Positions 12,490 to 22,348 of a stretch of DNA of 64,000 bases are shown here, piece after piece. The stretch's first letter is position 1. Each line of letters begins with the position of its first letter. Below the pieces are notes generated by a model. That model was not told the DNA's origin. It saw only the letters and a program-made list of their open reading frames with translations, and did not search any database. The stretch comes from Ilyonectria destructans (lineage: Eukaryota > Ascomycota > Sordariomycetes > Hypocreales > Nectriaceae), in the NCBI GenBank assembly GCA_020740775.1, contig JAHEWK010000001.1:3782001-3846000 (forward strand), written 5' to 3'. Made by a program: the position numbers and the translations under genes.

Positions 12490-13299
12490 ATGGTCCGACT
12501 CTCCCTTTTCCGCCTACCCACCAAGCTTCGGCGCAGGGTCAGGCGCAACCGCATGGCCACCCTCCTCATCCTCATCGCCCTCGTTGGCCTCCTGGTGGTT
12601 CCCTTGTACACCGCCTACTGCATCTACAAGCCTCCGCGCTATCTGATCAGCTACCTCCGCTCCGCCTTCCCGGATGTCCTTTGGGAGGAGACAACCAACG
12701 AGAAGATCATCGCCCTCTCCATCGACGATGCGCCCTCCACCCACACCGACGAAATCATGCAGGTCCTCCAGGAGAATGACGCCCACGCCACCTTCTTTGT
12801 CATTGGGTCCCAGGTTGAGGGGAGGCAAGATAAGCTGCAGAAACTAGTACACGAGGGCCACGAATTGGGCAACCATGCCATGCACGACGAGCCCTCCCGC
12901 TCCCTCAGCAACGACATACTTCTGAACGAGGTCTATACCGTCAAGGAGATGCTGACGGCTGCCTACGAAGCTGAGGGAAAGATTCTCCCCAACAATTACT
13001 TCCGCCCAGGGTCGGGCTTGTTCAATTGGCGCATGCGCGACCTGTTGGGAAATAGGGGGTTCCGCATCACTCTGGGAAGCATCTACCCTCACGACCCTCA
13101 GATCCCATACCCAGATATCAACGCGAAACATATCCTTAGCATGGCTCATCCCGGCGGAATCATCATCTGTCACGATCGGAGGTCGTGGACAGTACCTATG
13201 CTGCGAATCGTCCTGCCCGAGTTGAAGAGACAGGGTTATAGGATCGTCACGATTACGGACCTGGTCAAGTCTGTGGAGCCACTGGGTCGCCAGGGATAA
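12490..13299 (+). CDS. Membrane-anchored polysaccharide deacetylase (NodB fold, chitin-deacetylase-like)
   Basis: A single exon encodes 269 residues. A basic N-terminus (LRRRVRRNR) precedes a signal-anchor helix at about residues 23-45, so the catalytic domain should lie in the Golgi lumen or outside the cell. The NodB domain (about 70-262) shows motif 1 as SIDDAPS (Asp79-Asp80), motif 2 as HELGNHAMHDEP (121-135), motif 3 as FRPGSG (171-176) and motif 5 as GGIIICHD. The family removes acetyl groups from chitin or similar polymers using a bound metal. In motif 2 the usual H-x-x-x-H reads H129-x-x-x-D133, so the second metal ligand is changed, as in some fungal homologues. Substrate is unknown. 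The gene converges on the terpene synthase gene. Confidence 0.9.
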   Translation: MVRLSLFRLPTKLRRRVRRNRMATLLILIALVGLLVVPLYTAYCIYKPPRYLISYLRSAFPDVLWEETTNEKIIALSIDDAPSTHTDEIMQVLQENDAHATFFVIGSQVEGRQDKLQKLVHEGHELGNHAMHDEPSRSLSNDILLNEVYTVKEMLTAAYEAEGKILPNNYFRPGSGLFNWRMRDLLGNRGFRITLGSIYPHDPQIPYPDINAKHILSMAHPGGIIICHDRRSWTVPMLRIVLPELKRQGYRIVTITDLVKSVEPLGRQG

Positions 13300-13527
13300 T
13301 CGAATAATCGGAGTCTTTGTTGGAACATGATCGGTCGGTCCTCGTTGTATAGTAGAAGAGGAGCCTTGCTGAGATTGGGTACATGGCTACGGCCCTTTTA
13401 TACGCCTCACGAGCGAGGCGGCGGCGCTTGTCTTTCAGCGAATGTTAGTTCAAATACCAAAGCCACCGCAGATATTCTAGCGCGGATACCGCGGCTTCAC
13501 AGTTTTTGTTTCACTTACAGAATAGAG

Positions 13528-14649
13528 TTAAAGGACAATCTCCAACGACCCATCATCTCTGAGGAGCTTCGTGATGTTGTATCTGGGAGATCGCAACCTG
13601 CTCACAGTCAGAACATCGCAACACCTTGTCTGGTCAATGGACTTGACCTACGTGAACTCGAGCGTCCCGGTAACAATGGAGCGGCACCCATTGATATACC
13701 TGGTCACCACGCCACTCTGCTCCTCGTCCCCATCCACCAGCGCAAGCAACTCTCCCGCCGCCCTGTCGAAGTCGTCAACGGCCTGCCGAAGCTTGTGCTC
13801 CAGCTCGCCAACCACTTCACCTAGGCCCTTTTCCGGCGACAGCAACGAGGTTACGGCATTGATGACGCAGTCCGTTCCCAGCTCCTTCTTCAGCGACAGC
13901 ACGTCGTTGATAAAGGTGAGCATGGTGCTGACCTGCATCCACAGCTCGCGGACCTGTGGCGCCGCCACAACTGCGCTTGGTAGCGGCTCCCGGTTGGCGA
14001 ACTCGACGAGGGCGCAAAGCGTCGAGCCGCCGATGGTGCCGAGCCGGAAGGCCATGTAGGAGTCGTAGTCTGGGATGCGCTGCTCCAGCCGGAGCTGTTG
14101 CTCCACGGCACAGCTGGTGATGAAGTACTGGAGTTCCTCGTAGAGACGACGGCGCTGGTCTATCGGAGTTGTCCCGCTGAGACATTCTCCAACAGTCTGG
14201 AACACGGCATTGATGGTATCAGGATGCATCTCCGCATCCGTCCCGTCGATCCCCAGGGCCTCGCGGATCATCTCCAGCGTCTGGCTCCTCCACCGATCCG
14301 CGCCCTCGAAATCCCCAGCCAAGTCACCCTCGCCCGCATCCACGGTGTCGTCCCAACAAACCAACCACACCCCAAACATGACAAGGGTTTCAAGGCCTCC
14401 TTCAGCGGCTTGTGGATAACATAACGAAATTAGACCTGCAATATCATCACCCTTGCGTCGTGCAAGCGGCGGGTGTGAGACGGCAATGCGCTCGACGAGG
14501 GCGATCACCATGGGCGCCACCTCCGCATGCCGCGGGTGGAGCACGGCCGGCGGCCAGGCGCGGAGAAAGGCCGTGAGATCCGGTACCCGGAGTGTCTGGT
14601 CCTTGAGGGCGGCGACAATGGCGTGCTGGTTGAGGCGGGCCGGTTTCAT
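13528..14649 (-). CDS. Class I terpene synthase (probable sesquiterpene cyclase)
   Basis: Two exons, 14649-13652 and 13597-13528, are joined over a 54-bp intron (GTAGGT..GAGCAG), giving 355 residues. It should cyclise a prenyl diphosphate, most likely farnesyl diphosphate, with magnesium. Visible motifs are the Asp-rich DDTVD (100-104), the pyrophosphate-sensor Arg in YMAFRLG (about 202), the NSE triad NDVLSLKKE (248-256), and RSPRY near residues 335-339, which comes only from the second exon. Without that exon the protein would lack its RY pair. Upstream in-frame Mets at 14832 and 14742 are possible starts, but the one at 14649 has the best context (-3 A) and fits family length. No P450, transporter or regulator gene is adjacent. 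The product cannot be predicted. Confidence 0.87.
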
Positions 14650-15853
14650 GATGGGCTTGGAATGAAGCTTTTGGTTGGCGCGGGGTGGACTTGCTTGCAT
14701 GAGAGTTGATTTGGAGGACGGGTGAGATATTGCGGGGGACATGGATCTGGTGGCACTTCGGTTTGCTTCGACTAATACGCGGACTGCCTCTAAGCCGCAT
14801 ACCAGACGCTGGCACTGAAAGTTGGAAATCATCTGAAAAATGGTTGCATAGCAATCCTACAGCACTGTGAAGTTCTCGTGGCTCTTTATTAGACAGCATG
14901 GCCATTGGACAAATTCCCTTGTAGTCGTCAAAAGGCTACCCTAGACTACCGACTATCCAGCACCGAAATGCGTCATCATGAGACATACCCACCGTTTGTA
15001 GTTACGGAACGCCGCACTCATTACACCGAACGGTCTAAAAAAAAGCCACCAATATCTAATCAAAACGCCACTCGCGAACAAAAAACTCTATGTCCACCTC
15101 GACCCTAGCGAGTGAACAGTGCCATGCTAAACTCCGGTCCCGTGTAGCCGTGTAGCCGTGTGGTAATGGCAGGGACTTTCTCAGTCACATGGAGCACTCA
15201 ATGCGTCAAGGCAGAATCGAGTGAGTGCCGGTTTGGAGTAGATGATCAGCAGCAGTTGGCGGGTCTCTTGTTTACTGGGGTTTTGCTTGTTGGTGTCCCA
15301 AGAATGGCCCACGCAGGGGAGGGGGATGAAAGGATGTGGATGCATCTGCATGGATGGATCGATTTTACGGTTTCAGAATCGCATCTTCGAAAATGAATCG
15401 TAGGCTGCAGTGAGTAACCCGGACAATTTCTCATCAAGTTCACACATGCGAGGCACGGAAAGGAGACACAGCAGTGCTTTGAAGGAAAGAAATGTGCTGC
15501 CGTTGCAGGCGTGGTTGACTATCCACTCGTAAGATACACATCATGAAAAATAGGTATCCCATCCTATCTCGAACGCCCCTTTCCGAGCACTGGCCAAATG
15601 GCCAGCCACCGGGTACAATTCACTGGTATTCCATCGTTTCAGCCCGTTCCCCTAAAACCGCACCAAGACATAACAAAAAAGTAAAGAACCAGAATCGCCG
15701 GTAGACAGAGAATGAGTCCCGGCACGATTTTCCACGCTTCCTCCTCTCCCACTTTTGTATACGCCAGCCATCCTTCCGTGGGTCGTAAGATGTGTATAAA
15801 TTATGTACAGCTGAATGAATGCGAGACCGGCATGCCGGTCAACGTGTGTGGAC
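14650..15853. other. Intergenic region upstream of the terpene synthase
   Basis: It holds the terpene-synthase promoter side and the 3' flank of the gene ending at 15854 (both minus strand). The 183 bp next to 14649 stay open in frame with the terpene synthase. No other coding signal was seen. Confidence 0.45.
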
Positions 15854-16729
15854 TTAGATCCACAGGGGGGCAGCAGGCTTGGCGTGGCCCATTTCCGGGA
15901 AGAAGCTGGTGATCAGGTTCTGAACGTCGTTGATGTAGTCGTCGGCAGTGAATTTGACAAGACCCCTGGCCTTGATGTAGACGTTGTCTTCCTCGTCGAT
16001 CTTGGTGTTGCTTCGGGCTCCGTACTCCTCGGCCAATTCGGTGACTTGGGCTAGCTCCTGGCCAAAGGGATGTGCCTCCTTGATTCGCTGCTGGAAAGCT
16101 GGGCGTACAGCTGGCGAGGGAACTGGGGGAGGGGCGGGTTTTTGGCTCTGACCGTTGGACAGGGAGGAAGCTGAGGAGGCGCGGGTGGATGTGGAAGAAG
16201 TTCGCGAGAAGCTGAAGCTAGCCTTGGTTGACACGGAGTGGTCCGAATCCTTGGACATGCGCGAGGTAGATCGGTGGCGGGCAAGGCTCTCATACGAGTT
16301 CTGCTTGGTGTGGGAAGGCGATCTCCTGGGAATGGTGGGAGCATCAGCTGTCAAGATGGGGCTCTTGTCGGGAACCATGAAGTAGGTTGACAGATGGTTG
16401 GGCCGGGGACCGGGGTACTCCTCGACTGGGGAGACTTCGGGGCTGGTTGGCGGCGAGGATTCAACGGAAGGAGCCTCAGATGGAGACTCGGAGTCTGTGG
16501 ACCGGATTGATGCCTTGCTGCGAAGGGCGGGACGGGGAAGGTCGGGGGCGTTGTAAGAGAGCATGTTGGTGGTGTGGACAAGCTGGATGGGACCTGAGAT
16601 CTTGCTACGCATCGTCTGAGGGTTGTTGTGGTTGCGAGACGAGTTGCTGCGCTGGGGCGACTTGGTGTAGTCACTCAAGTCGCTGCCCATGCGGGCCTTG
16701 CGAGTGGTGAAAGCGCGTGCGAGCGACAT
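15854..16729 (-). CDS. Ser-rich conserved fungal protein with a CRIB-like motif
   Basis: A single exon encodes 291 residues from Met at 16729 (MSLARAFTTRKAR). The frame stays open upstream to 16813 but conservation of the MSLARAF start seems more likely. Residues 44-56 read ISGPIQLVHTTNM, which keeps I, S, P and H of the CRIB consensus at the right spacing but has L for F and N for the second His. The middle is Ser/Pro-rich and probably phosphorylated. The C-terminal part HPFGQELAQVTELAEEYG followed by a DDYINDVQNLI helix looks folded and conserved. A role near Rho-type GTPases in polarity or septation would be an inference only. No other domain was recognised. Confidence 0.75.
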   Translation of the reverse strand: MSLARAFTTRKARMGSDLSDYTKSPQRSNSSRNHNNPQTMRSKISGPIQLVHTTNMLSYNAPDLPRPALRSKASIRSTDSESPSEAPSVESSPPTSPEVSPVEEYPGPRPNHLSTYFMVPDKSPILTADAPTIPRRSPSHTKQNSYESLARHRSTSRMSKDSDHSVSTKASFSFSRTSSTSTRASSASSLSNGQSQKPAPPPVPSPAVRPAFQQRIKEAHPFGQELAQVTELAEEYGARSNTKIDEEDNVYIKARGLVKFTADDYINDVQNLITSFFPEMGHAKPAAPLWI

Positions 16730-17487
16730 GGCGAAGGCTGTGATTCGGGACCGTGTAACGGAGGTTGAGAAACTGAAGAAGCTGGCAGTGAATCGGTTTA
16801 CATGCAAATCCACAAGAGCGGATCGGATGGTGGCGGTCGATGTCCGAGAATGTGGAAGAAAGTCAAACGGGGTCGATGGGCCGGGGTGATCGTGTGGCTA
16901 CGGATTGTCTTGCGATGGCTTGACTGACTCAAGGTGAGTCTGTGTGAGGTTTAGTGTGGTCGTCGGATTGACAATGGTGATCTTTGAGAGTTGTTGTGTG
17001 GTACGTGAAGGAGTCCAGTCCTTGTGTGAGTTTCCAGTTATAGTTGCTGGGTGGGTTGCGTGTGCTGTGGTGTGCCGTGGTGTGGCTTGCTGTAGTTGAA
17101 CAGAGAATGTGGTTCACGGGCTCAAGAGCGAGTGATTGCTGTCTTAGTTTGGATGATAAAGGAACGGTCAACGTCGATTGGGTATCGGTCGGTGTTTGGG
17201 AGTTCGATCGATCCTGCGATGGGGCTATCCCGAGCTGGTAACAAAGGCACACTGTGGGTGCGGGCGTGGTATTGGCAAAAAGACAAAGAAAGAGGCGCGC
17301 AGGATAGATCACGTTCGGAGGGAGCGACGATCGTGAGCTGTGCGGCTGGCGCGAGCAAAGGAAGAAGAGAAAGCGAAGCTTTTCGATGACGGATCAAGGA
17401 GAAGCGTTGGATGGGGAAAAGAGAGGCAAGACAACGGGATCAACGCGTGGAGACGGGGGGACGAAACAAAGATATTGGGAACGGATC

Positions 17488-17500
17488 GGGGGGGGGGGGG
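17488..17500. repeat. Poly-G homopolymer (13 G)
   Basis: An uninterrupted run of G on the plus strand lies about 760 bp upstream of the start at 16729. Length may be inexact because of sequencing error. Confidence 0.8.
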
Positions 17501-17572
17501 AGGGACGCTACGACCAGAGGCATAAGCGCAGCCAGGGCCTGCAGCGCGGGTTCAGAGGGGGAGCGTGCAGTG

Positions 17573-17596
17573 GTGCAGCGGTGCAGCGGTGCAGCG
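17573..17596. repeat. Three tandem GTGCAGCG units
   Basis: Three perfect 8-bp units lie in non-coding sequence. Confidence 0.85.
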
Positions 17597-20432
17597 AGGG
17601 AGAGTGGGCGCTGTCTCCCACTTCCCACTGCAGCCAGCGGACTGGCCGGCCCCTGGCAGATTTCCCAGGGCTGCTGGGCTTGCGCCGGGGTGCCCCGGTC
17701 GGTTTCTTCACGCCTCTCGTTGGTTGGATCTCCTGGATGATAGGATGCCCATCCGCGTCGGCCTGTTTCTGCTGGGGGTGCTAGGACCTTCTAGGGTCTG
17801 TTAGGGTGATTCATGGGGGTCCGTCTTGTTCGCCCTTGTTCTCTCTCCCCTGGCTATCGCCTCAAAGAGAAGTCCATCGCCCCATCCCGGCTCCGCGCCA
17901 GCATGGGTTCCTGGGTGGAGCGGCAGCTAGTTCAGCCCCAGCCAATGGCACCGCGAGTTCCCCTGCCGGTTCAGCACCGTTCGGTATCCACTTACTTGCA
18001 CCTCGACACTTTTCGCTCTTTTTCCCTCCCTTGGCCGCGGCACAAAGACAGAAAACCCATCGGCGCCAACAAGAAAACCCCCGCTGACACCACTGTGCCG
18101 GTGGATGCCCAGCGATTGCTCTGTTGGGACAGAGGCGAATGACTTTCCAAGCGCCGGTGTCTTTCTCGGTGTCGGGCCGCCTTCAGTTGGGTTCTCTCCT
18201 CTCAGATGACGACGCAGCGCCGAGCATCATCCAAGCGCGTATTGTTGGTTCTCAAAGACCACACAAGACTGCACACACAGGTCTGAGCCCTGAACTCGCC
18301 GTCCGCTCTGGCACAGACGCGCCCTATGCACCGCCTACATACATAGCAGGTACATGATGCGAGCCACCGTGGCAGCGCGGCCTCTTCCTGCTCGTTTCTT
18401 CTGCGTCGGCTATGGTGCGCTCTCTGCCAGTGAGGCCCTTTGTCAAGCGTCAAATCGCACGTTACGTTGGCAAAAGTTGGGCGACGTCTCTCCACCAGGC
18501 CACTATGCGCCAATTCACCACCACTCACCATTCACCACCATCCATTACCACCCATCCACAAACCCACCGCTAGCCCACCATCCCTACTCTGGTCGTTACC
18601 CGACCACTGACCAAAAGGCCGACCCGCGCGCTACCGCGAATCTGGCCAGTGACGAGTACTCGCTCCGGCAAGACATGGCCCAACAAGGGCAAGACAAGGG
18701 AAAAGTCTATCGCATCACACATGCACACACTTTAATGGATGCTATCACTGAGACTCATCCACTCACGACTCCCTGCCCGTCTGGTGTCCGCTGGCAAGCG
18801 TCCACCGTTTGGCGTGCGACTGGCGTGGAGCTGGCGTGGCTCAAGCGGTGATGAGTTGTCACTCGTCCAGCGCGCTGTACCTGCATTGTTGTGCGTCTGT
18901 CGGTTGCTGGACCGTCACTGACTGGCCCAACAGCGTGTCAGTTTGCCGACTTGCCAGTGCGCCAGTGACAGCCTGACAGGTAACAGCAAGCCATGACATG
19001 CTATGACGGGACGGGATGAACTGTCTCTGCCCTCCCCCGCTGGGCTGGGGATCGCTTGTCCACTCACACTGCCACCCGTTTCCCCTGGGATACCCTGGGA
19101 TCGCTCGCTCACCCTCCCTCCCAAGCCCGCGAACATCCTGTCCAGATGAACCCTGACATGGCCGTGTCGGAGAAAGATTGAGGCGCCCTCAGAGCCCTGA
19201 GGCCCTGGGTCCTCTTCCCCTCGTGGTTGGTCCCCCCAGGACCTAGGGCCTTCCGGCTCCGCCCAGGCCGCACCAGGAGGCCAAAGTTTGCCCGCGCTGC
19301 ATGAGTGATCCCGTCAAGAAACCGCCGGTCAACGCTGATTGGACCCCTGTGTCAACGCCTCTACCGTCGTTCTGTTTCAGGCCCTGGTGGCCGTGGTGGT
19401 CCCGGCACCGCGTGCCTGCGCAAGCGGGCCTCCCACAAGACGCCCTCCCAGAGATTCTGGAGCTAGAGGGGGGGATCGTCGGTTTACGCCTCTGATGTGC
19501 CGGCTGCGAAACGCATGATCACAATCCCAATCCAACCTCTTTCTGCAGCCTTGTTTCTAAAGCTAGAAAGCCCAATGCAAACAGGGGGACTCGTTTGGCA
19601 AATAACTCGAAGCATGAGTGGTGCGTATTTTGGGAAGCGGACCGTCCGCTGGTTGTCGATTGACGAGGTGCACACACATGGCACTGCCTACGACTCCATA
19701 GCACGATACACCACGACCCTGGCACCACCATGCAATGCTTGTGCCATTGTGCCAGGGACGGCTCGGTACCGGCGTTCTCGCTCTGCTGATTCTTCTGATT
19801 AGGCGCCCAAAGAGCTCACGGGGTACAGTATGCATATGTGCGTACTTGCCGAGCTACCGCCATTGCCTTTCTTTTGTACGCGTTGGGCAGTCTCCGTGAC
19901 GCAAACAACTGAATCAACTCGGTTCTCAATGGATCAATCAGACTTCAGACTCTCGCTCTCGCTTTCCATGGATGGATGGTTACCTTCTCAGCTGGCGGGG
20001 CCGCCTCACTCAGAATTCCATCAATCGGACGCGCCATGCGACAAGGGGAAGCTCAATGCGCCCAGGACATCCAAACCCACCCCGGCCCTAGTCACCCAAA
20101 ACTGCCCATCGTGTTTTAGGATCTTTGCTTTTGCTTTAGCCTCAGCTATGTATCTATTCAACCCGAGTTAGGCTTCTTTTCTCTCCAGCTCTCCCGAGTT
20201 TGACAACACCCGTGCGTGCGCGCCGGCACCGCAGCATTCAAGCAGTTCACACTAGAGCCGCTCATTGAGCTAATTGCCACCTATTTTAATCCACCGCTCG
20301 ACCATCACCAGTGTCACCAAATTCGACTGAGACCTACACCCCAATACAATACGCCTTTCAGCTGTCTTCGTCCAAAAAGGGGATTTTTGTGGTTGCGAAG
20401 CCGACACCTCGGCAATGCCCAGGGGTCACCTC

Positions 20433-22097
20433 TCAATCCTCCATCGAATCATCGTCCTCCTTCTCCACAGCATCGCCGCCCTCATCCTCGCTGTCACTGC
20501 TTTCATCGTTCTCCACACCAACCAGACGGTCCTCATCCTTCCCGCTGTGATCAGGGACTCGTTGCGCAAAGGCCTTTCGGACTGAGGCATTGGTGCTAGT
20601 ATCCCACACGTGCATGGTTCCCTTGCTACCAGCCACGGCCAGTCGGAAGGCGACCTCAGGATCGGGGGCAAAGGTTGTCGAGAAGACCTTGCCAACATCG
20701 AGGTTGCGGGAGACTACCACCGAGGGTCCCGTTGACTGGATGTTCCACAGCTTCACAGTCTTGTCGGTGGATCCGGTGACCATGAAACCGGGAACCACGG
20801 GGTTGATGTCAAACGACGAGACTGACTCGTCGTGGGCCTGCAGTGTCCAGACTGACTTCGTCGCCGTGGGGTCCGATGGCGCATTTCGGATGTCGTGGTA
20901 GTGGATGATGCCGTTCTCCGTCGAGACGAAGAAGTAGTTGGAGTCATGGGGATCCCATCGCACATTCTCGACATCGCTCTCCACTCCCCATCGGGTTGGC
21001 TTTGCGTCTGGTGCTCGCATGTCGGCAGCCACAATGGTTCGGTCGTAGCTTCCGCTTAGCAATACGGTCGACTCAACCGCATGCCATGCCAGAGAGCACA
21101 CTTTGTCAGTGTGGTAGGTGTAAGACTTGGCGCACTTGGTGGTGTTCAGATCCCACAACTTGACAGTCTTGTCGGCCGAGGCCGAGGCCAACAGGTTGCG
21201 GTGCTTTCGGTTCGCGGCCAGTGAGAGGACTGCATCGACGTGGAACTCGTCATTGGCCTTCTTGGCCTTCTTCTTCTTCTTCTTGGGCTTCTCCGCCTCC
21301 GAATTGCCGCCCTGGCCCAGGATGGCATTGGGGTACATGCAGTCGATGGTGTCCAAGTCCCAAACCTCAATATCGGGGTCCATGGTGCCGATGGCCACAA
21401 AGTTGCCAGTAGCATCCTTCTCCACACCGGCTTTGTTGACGGGCATGTCGATCCACTCGACGCAGAGCGGGATCGCGGGCAGCATGATGTCGTGGTGCAC
21501 GTAGAGGTTGTCGGCCTCATCCTCGTACACGTAGACTTCGAGATGCGCCATCTCGTCTTCCACCTTGGCAGACAGGATCAGGTTGTCGGTCGCCAAGACC
21601 TGGAGTTCTTCTCGATCCTCGTCCTCGTCCTCGTGGTCGGCGAGTGTAATGTAGGGGTCCTCCTTGTTGGACTCGTAGTAGGCCAGCGACTTGACGTTTC
21701 CAAACATTCCCATTCCCTCACCGTTGCCGGGCAAATCCTCATCGTCGTCGTCGTAGTGTTCTAGGTCGTACTCTTTCAGGTCATCATCGTCAACGGGAGC
21801 CCTGGTAGATCTGGGTTAGTTTATTGTAAGCCCTTGTTGGTTGAGGGTCACATACTTGGTCTTTTTAGCCGGCTTCTCGGTGTCATCCTTCATTTCATCG
21901 TCATCCTCCTGGTTTCCATTACCCTCCTTGTCGCCGTCCTCCTCTTGGGCTTCCTTGAGATCTTCCTCGGCGTCGTCGAGCTGGAGCTTGGCAAGCCCTG
22001 CTATCCTTTCGTACTCAGCCTCATCTAGAGTGTACTTTTGAGGGAAAGGCGCCGCAAAGCCCCGAGGGACCCATTGTGCGGCCGTAATCATCGACAT
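20433..22097 (-). CDS. PWP1: PWP1, nucleolar WD40 ribosome-biogenesis protein
   Basis: Two exons, 22097-21856 and 21801-20433, are joined over a 54-bp intron (GTATGT..CCAG), giving 536 residues. The start MSMITAAQWVPRGFA is characteristic of PWP1. An acidic stretch (EEDGDKEGNGNQEDDDEMK) and a second acidic block just after the intron precede the WD40 repeats, which are visible as LWDLNTTKC, KLWNIQSTG and MHVWDTS. A Lys-rich insertion (PKKKKKKAKKAN) could be a nucleolar signal. The C-terminus is acidic. In yeast the protein is needed for 25S rRNA processing and 60S assembly. It is divergent from PRP16 with only 219 bp between the start codons, so the two probably share a promoter. Confidence 0.95.
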
Positions 22098-22316
22098 CGT
22101 GAAGTTGGTTATGGGTATCTTGTTGGTGTACAAGCATGCGCCGCTTGGTGGGCGCCCGCTAGATAAATTTCTCCCAAAAATTTCAGGTGGGGGTTATCGA
22201 TAAGGATTTGGTCGGATAAACCTCGTGGCCTTGTTTTCTAAACATCATCCTTGACCTTGTAGCTCAGATGCTCCTTGCCACGACAACAAGCATTCACGAC
22301 TGGCAACCCAGGAAAA
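22098..22316. promoter_or_regulatory. Bidirectional promoter between PWP1 and PRP16
   Basis: 219 bp separate the two start codons and no other gene intervenes, so both promoters must lie here or inside the genes. No specific factor site was identified. Confidence 0.6.
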
Positions 22317-22348
22317 ATGGGCGAAGACCGAGAGTACGATGGGTATAA
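22268..22348 (+). other. Possible upstream ORF overlapping the PRP16 start
   Basis: An ATG at 22268 opens a 26-codon frame that ends at 22348, out of frame with and overlapping the PRP16 start at 22317. Its context (-3 C) is weak compared with the strong main start. It matters only if the transcript begins upstream of 22268. Confidence 0.35.

Larger units (their letters stand above)
16730..20432. other. 3.7-kb gene-free region
   Basis: It spans the upstream side of the gene at 15854-16729 and the 3' flank of PWP1. It contains a 13-G homopolymer (17488-17500), a GTGCAGCG triplicate (17573-17596) and many short ORFs open in several frames at once, which is typical of GC-rich non-coding DNA. 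No domain, splice-consistent exon chain or RNA gene was found. Confidence 0.5.

Noticed and set aside
13300..16729. Terpene biosynthetic gene cluster
   Set aside because: Only the synthase is present; the neighbours are a polysaccharide deacetylase and a Ser-rich protein with no link to terpene tailoring.
18354..18851. 165-codon plus-strand ORF in the 16.7-20.4 kb gap
   Set aside because: No conserved motif or splice-consistent extension; His/Thr/Pro bias follows base composition.
20590..21764. Long plus-strand ORFs opposite PWP1
   Set aside because: Antisense shadows of the WD40 gene, which has clear homology on the minus strand.
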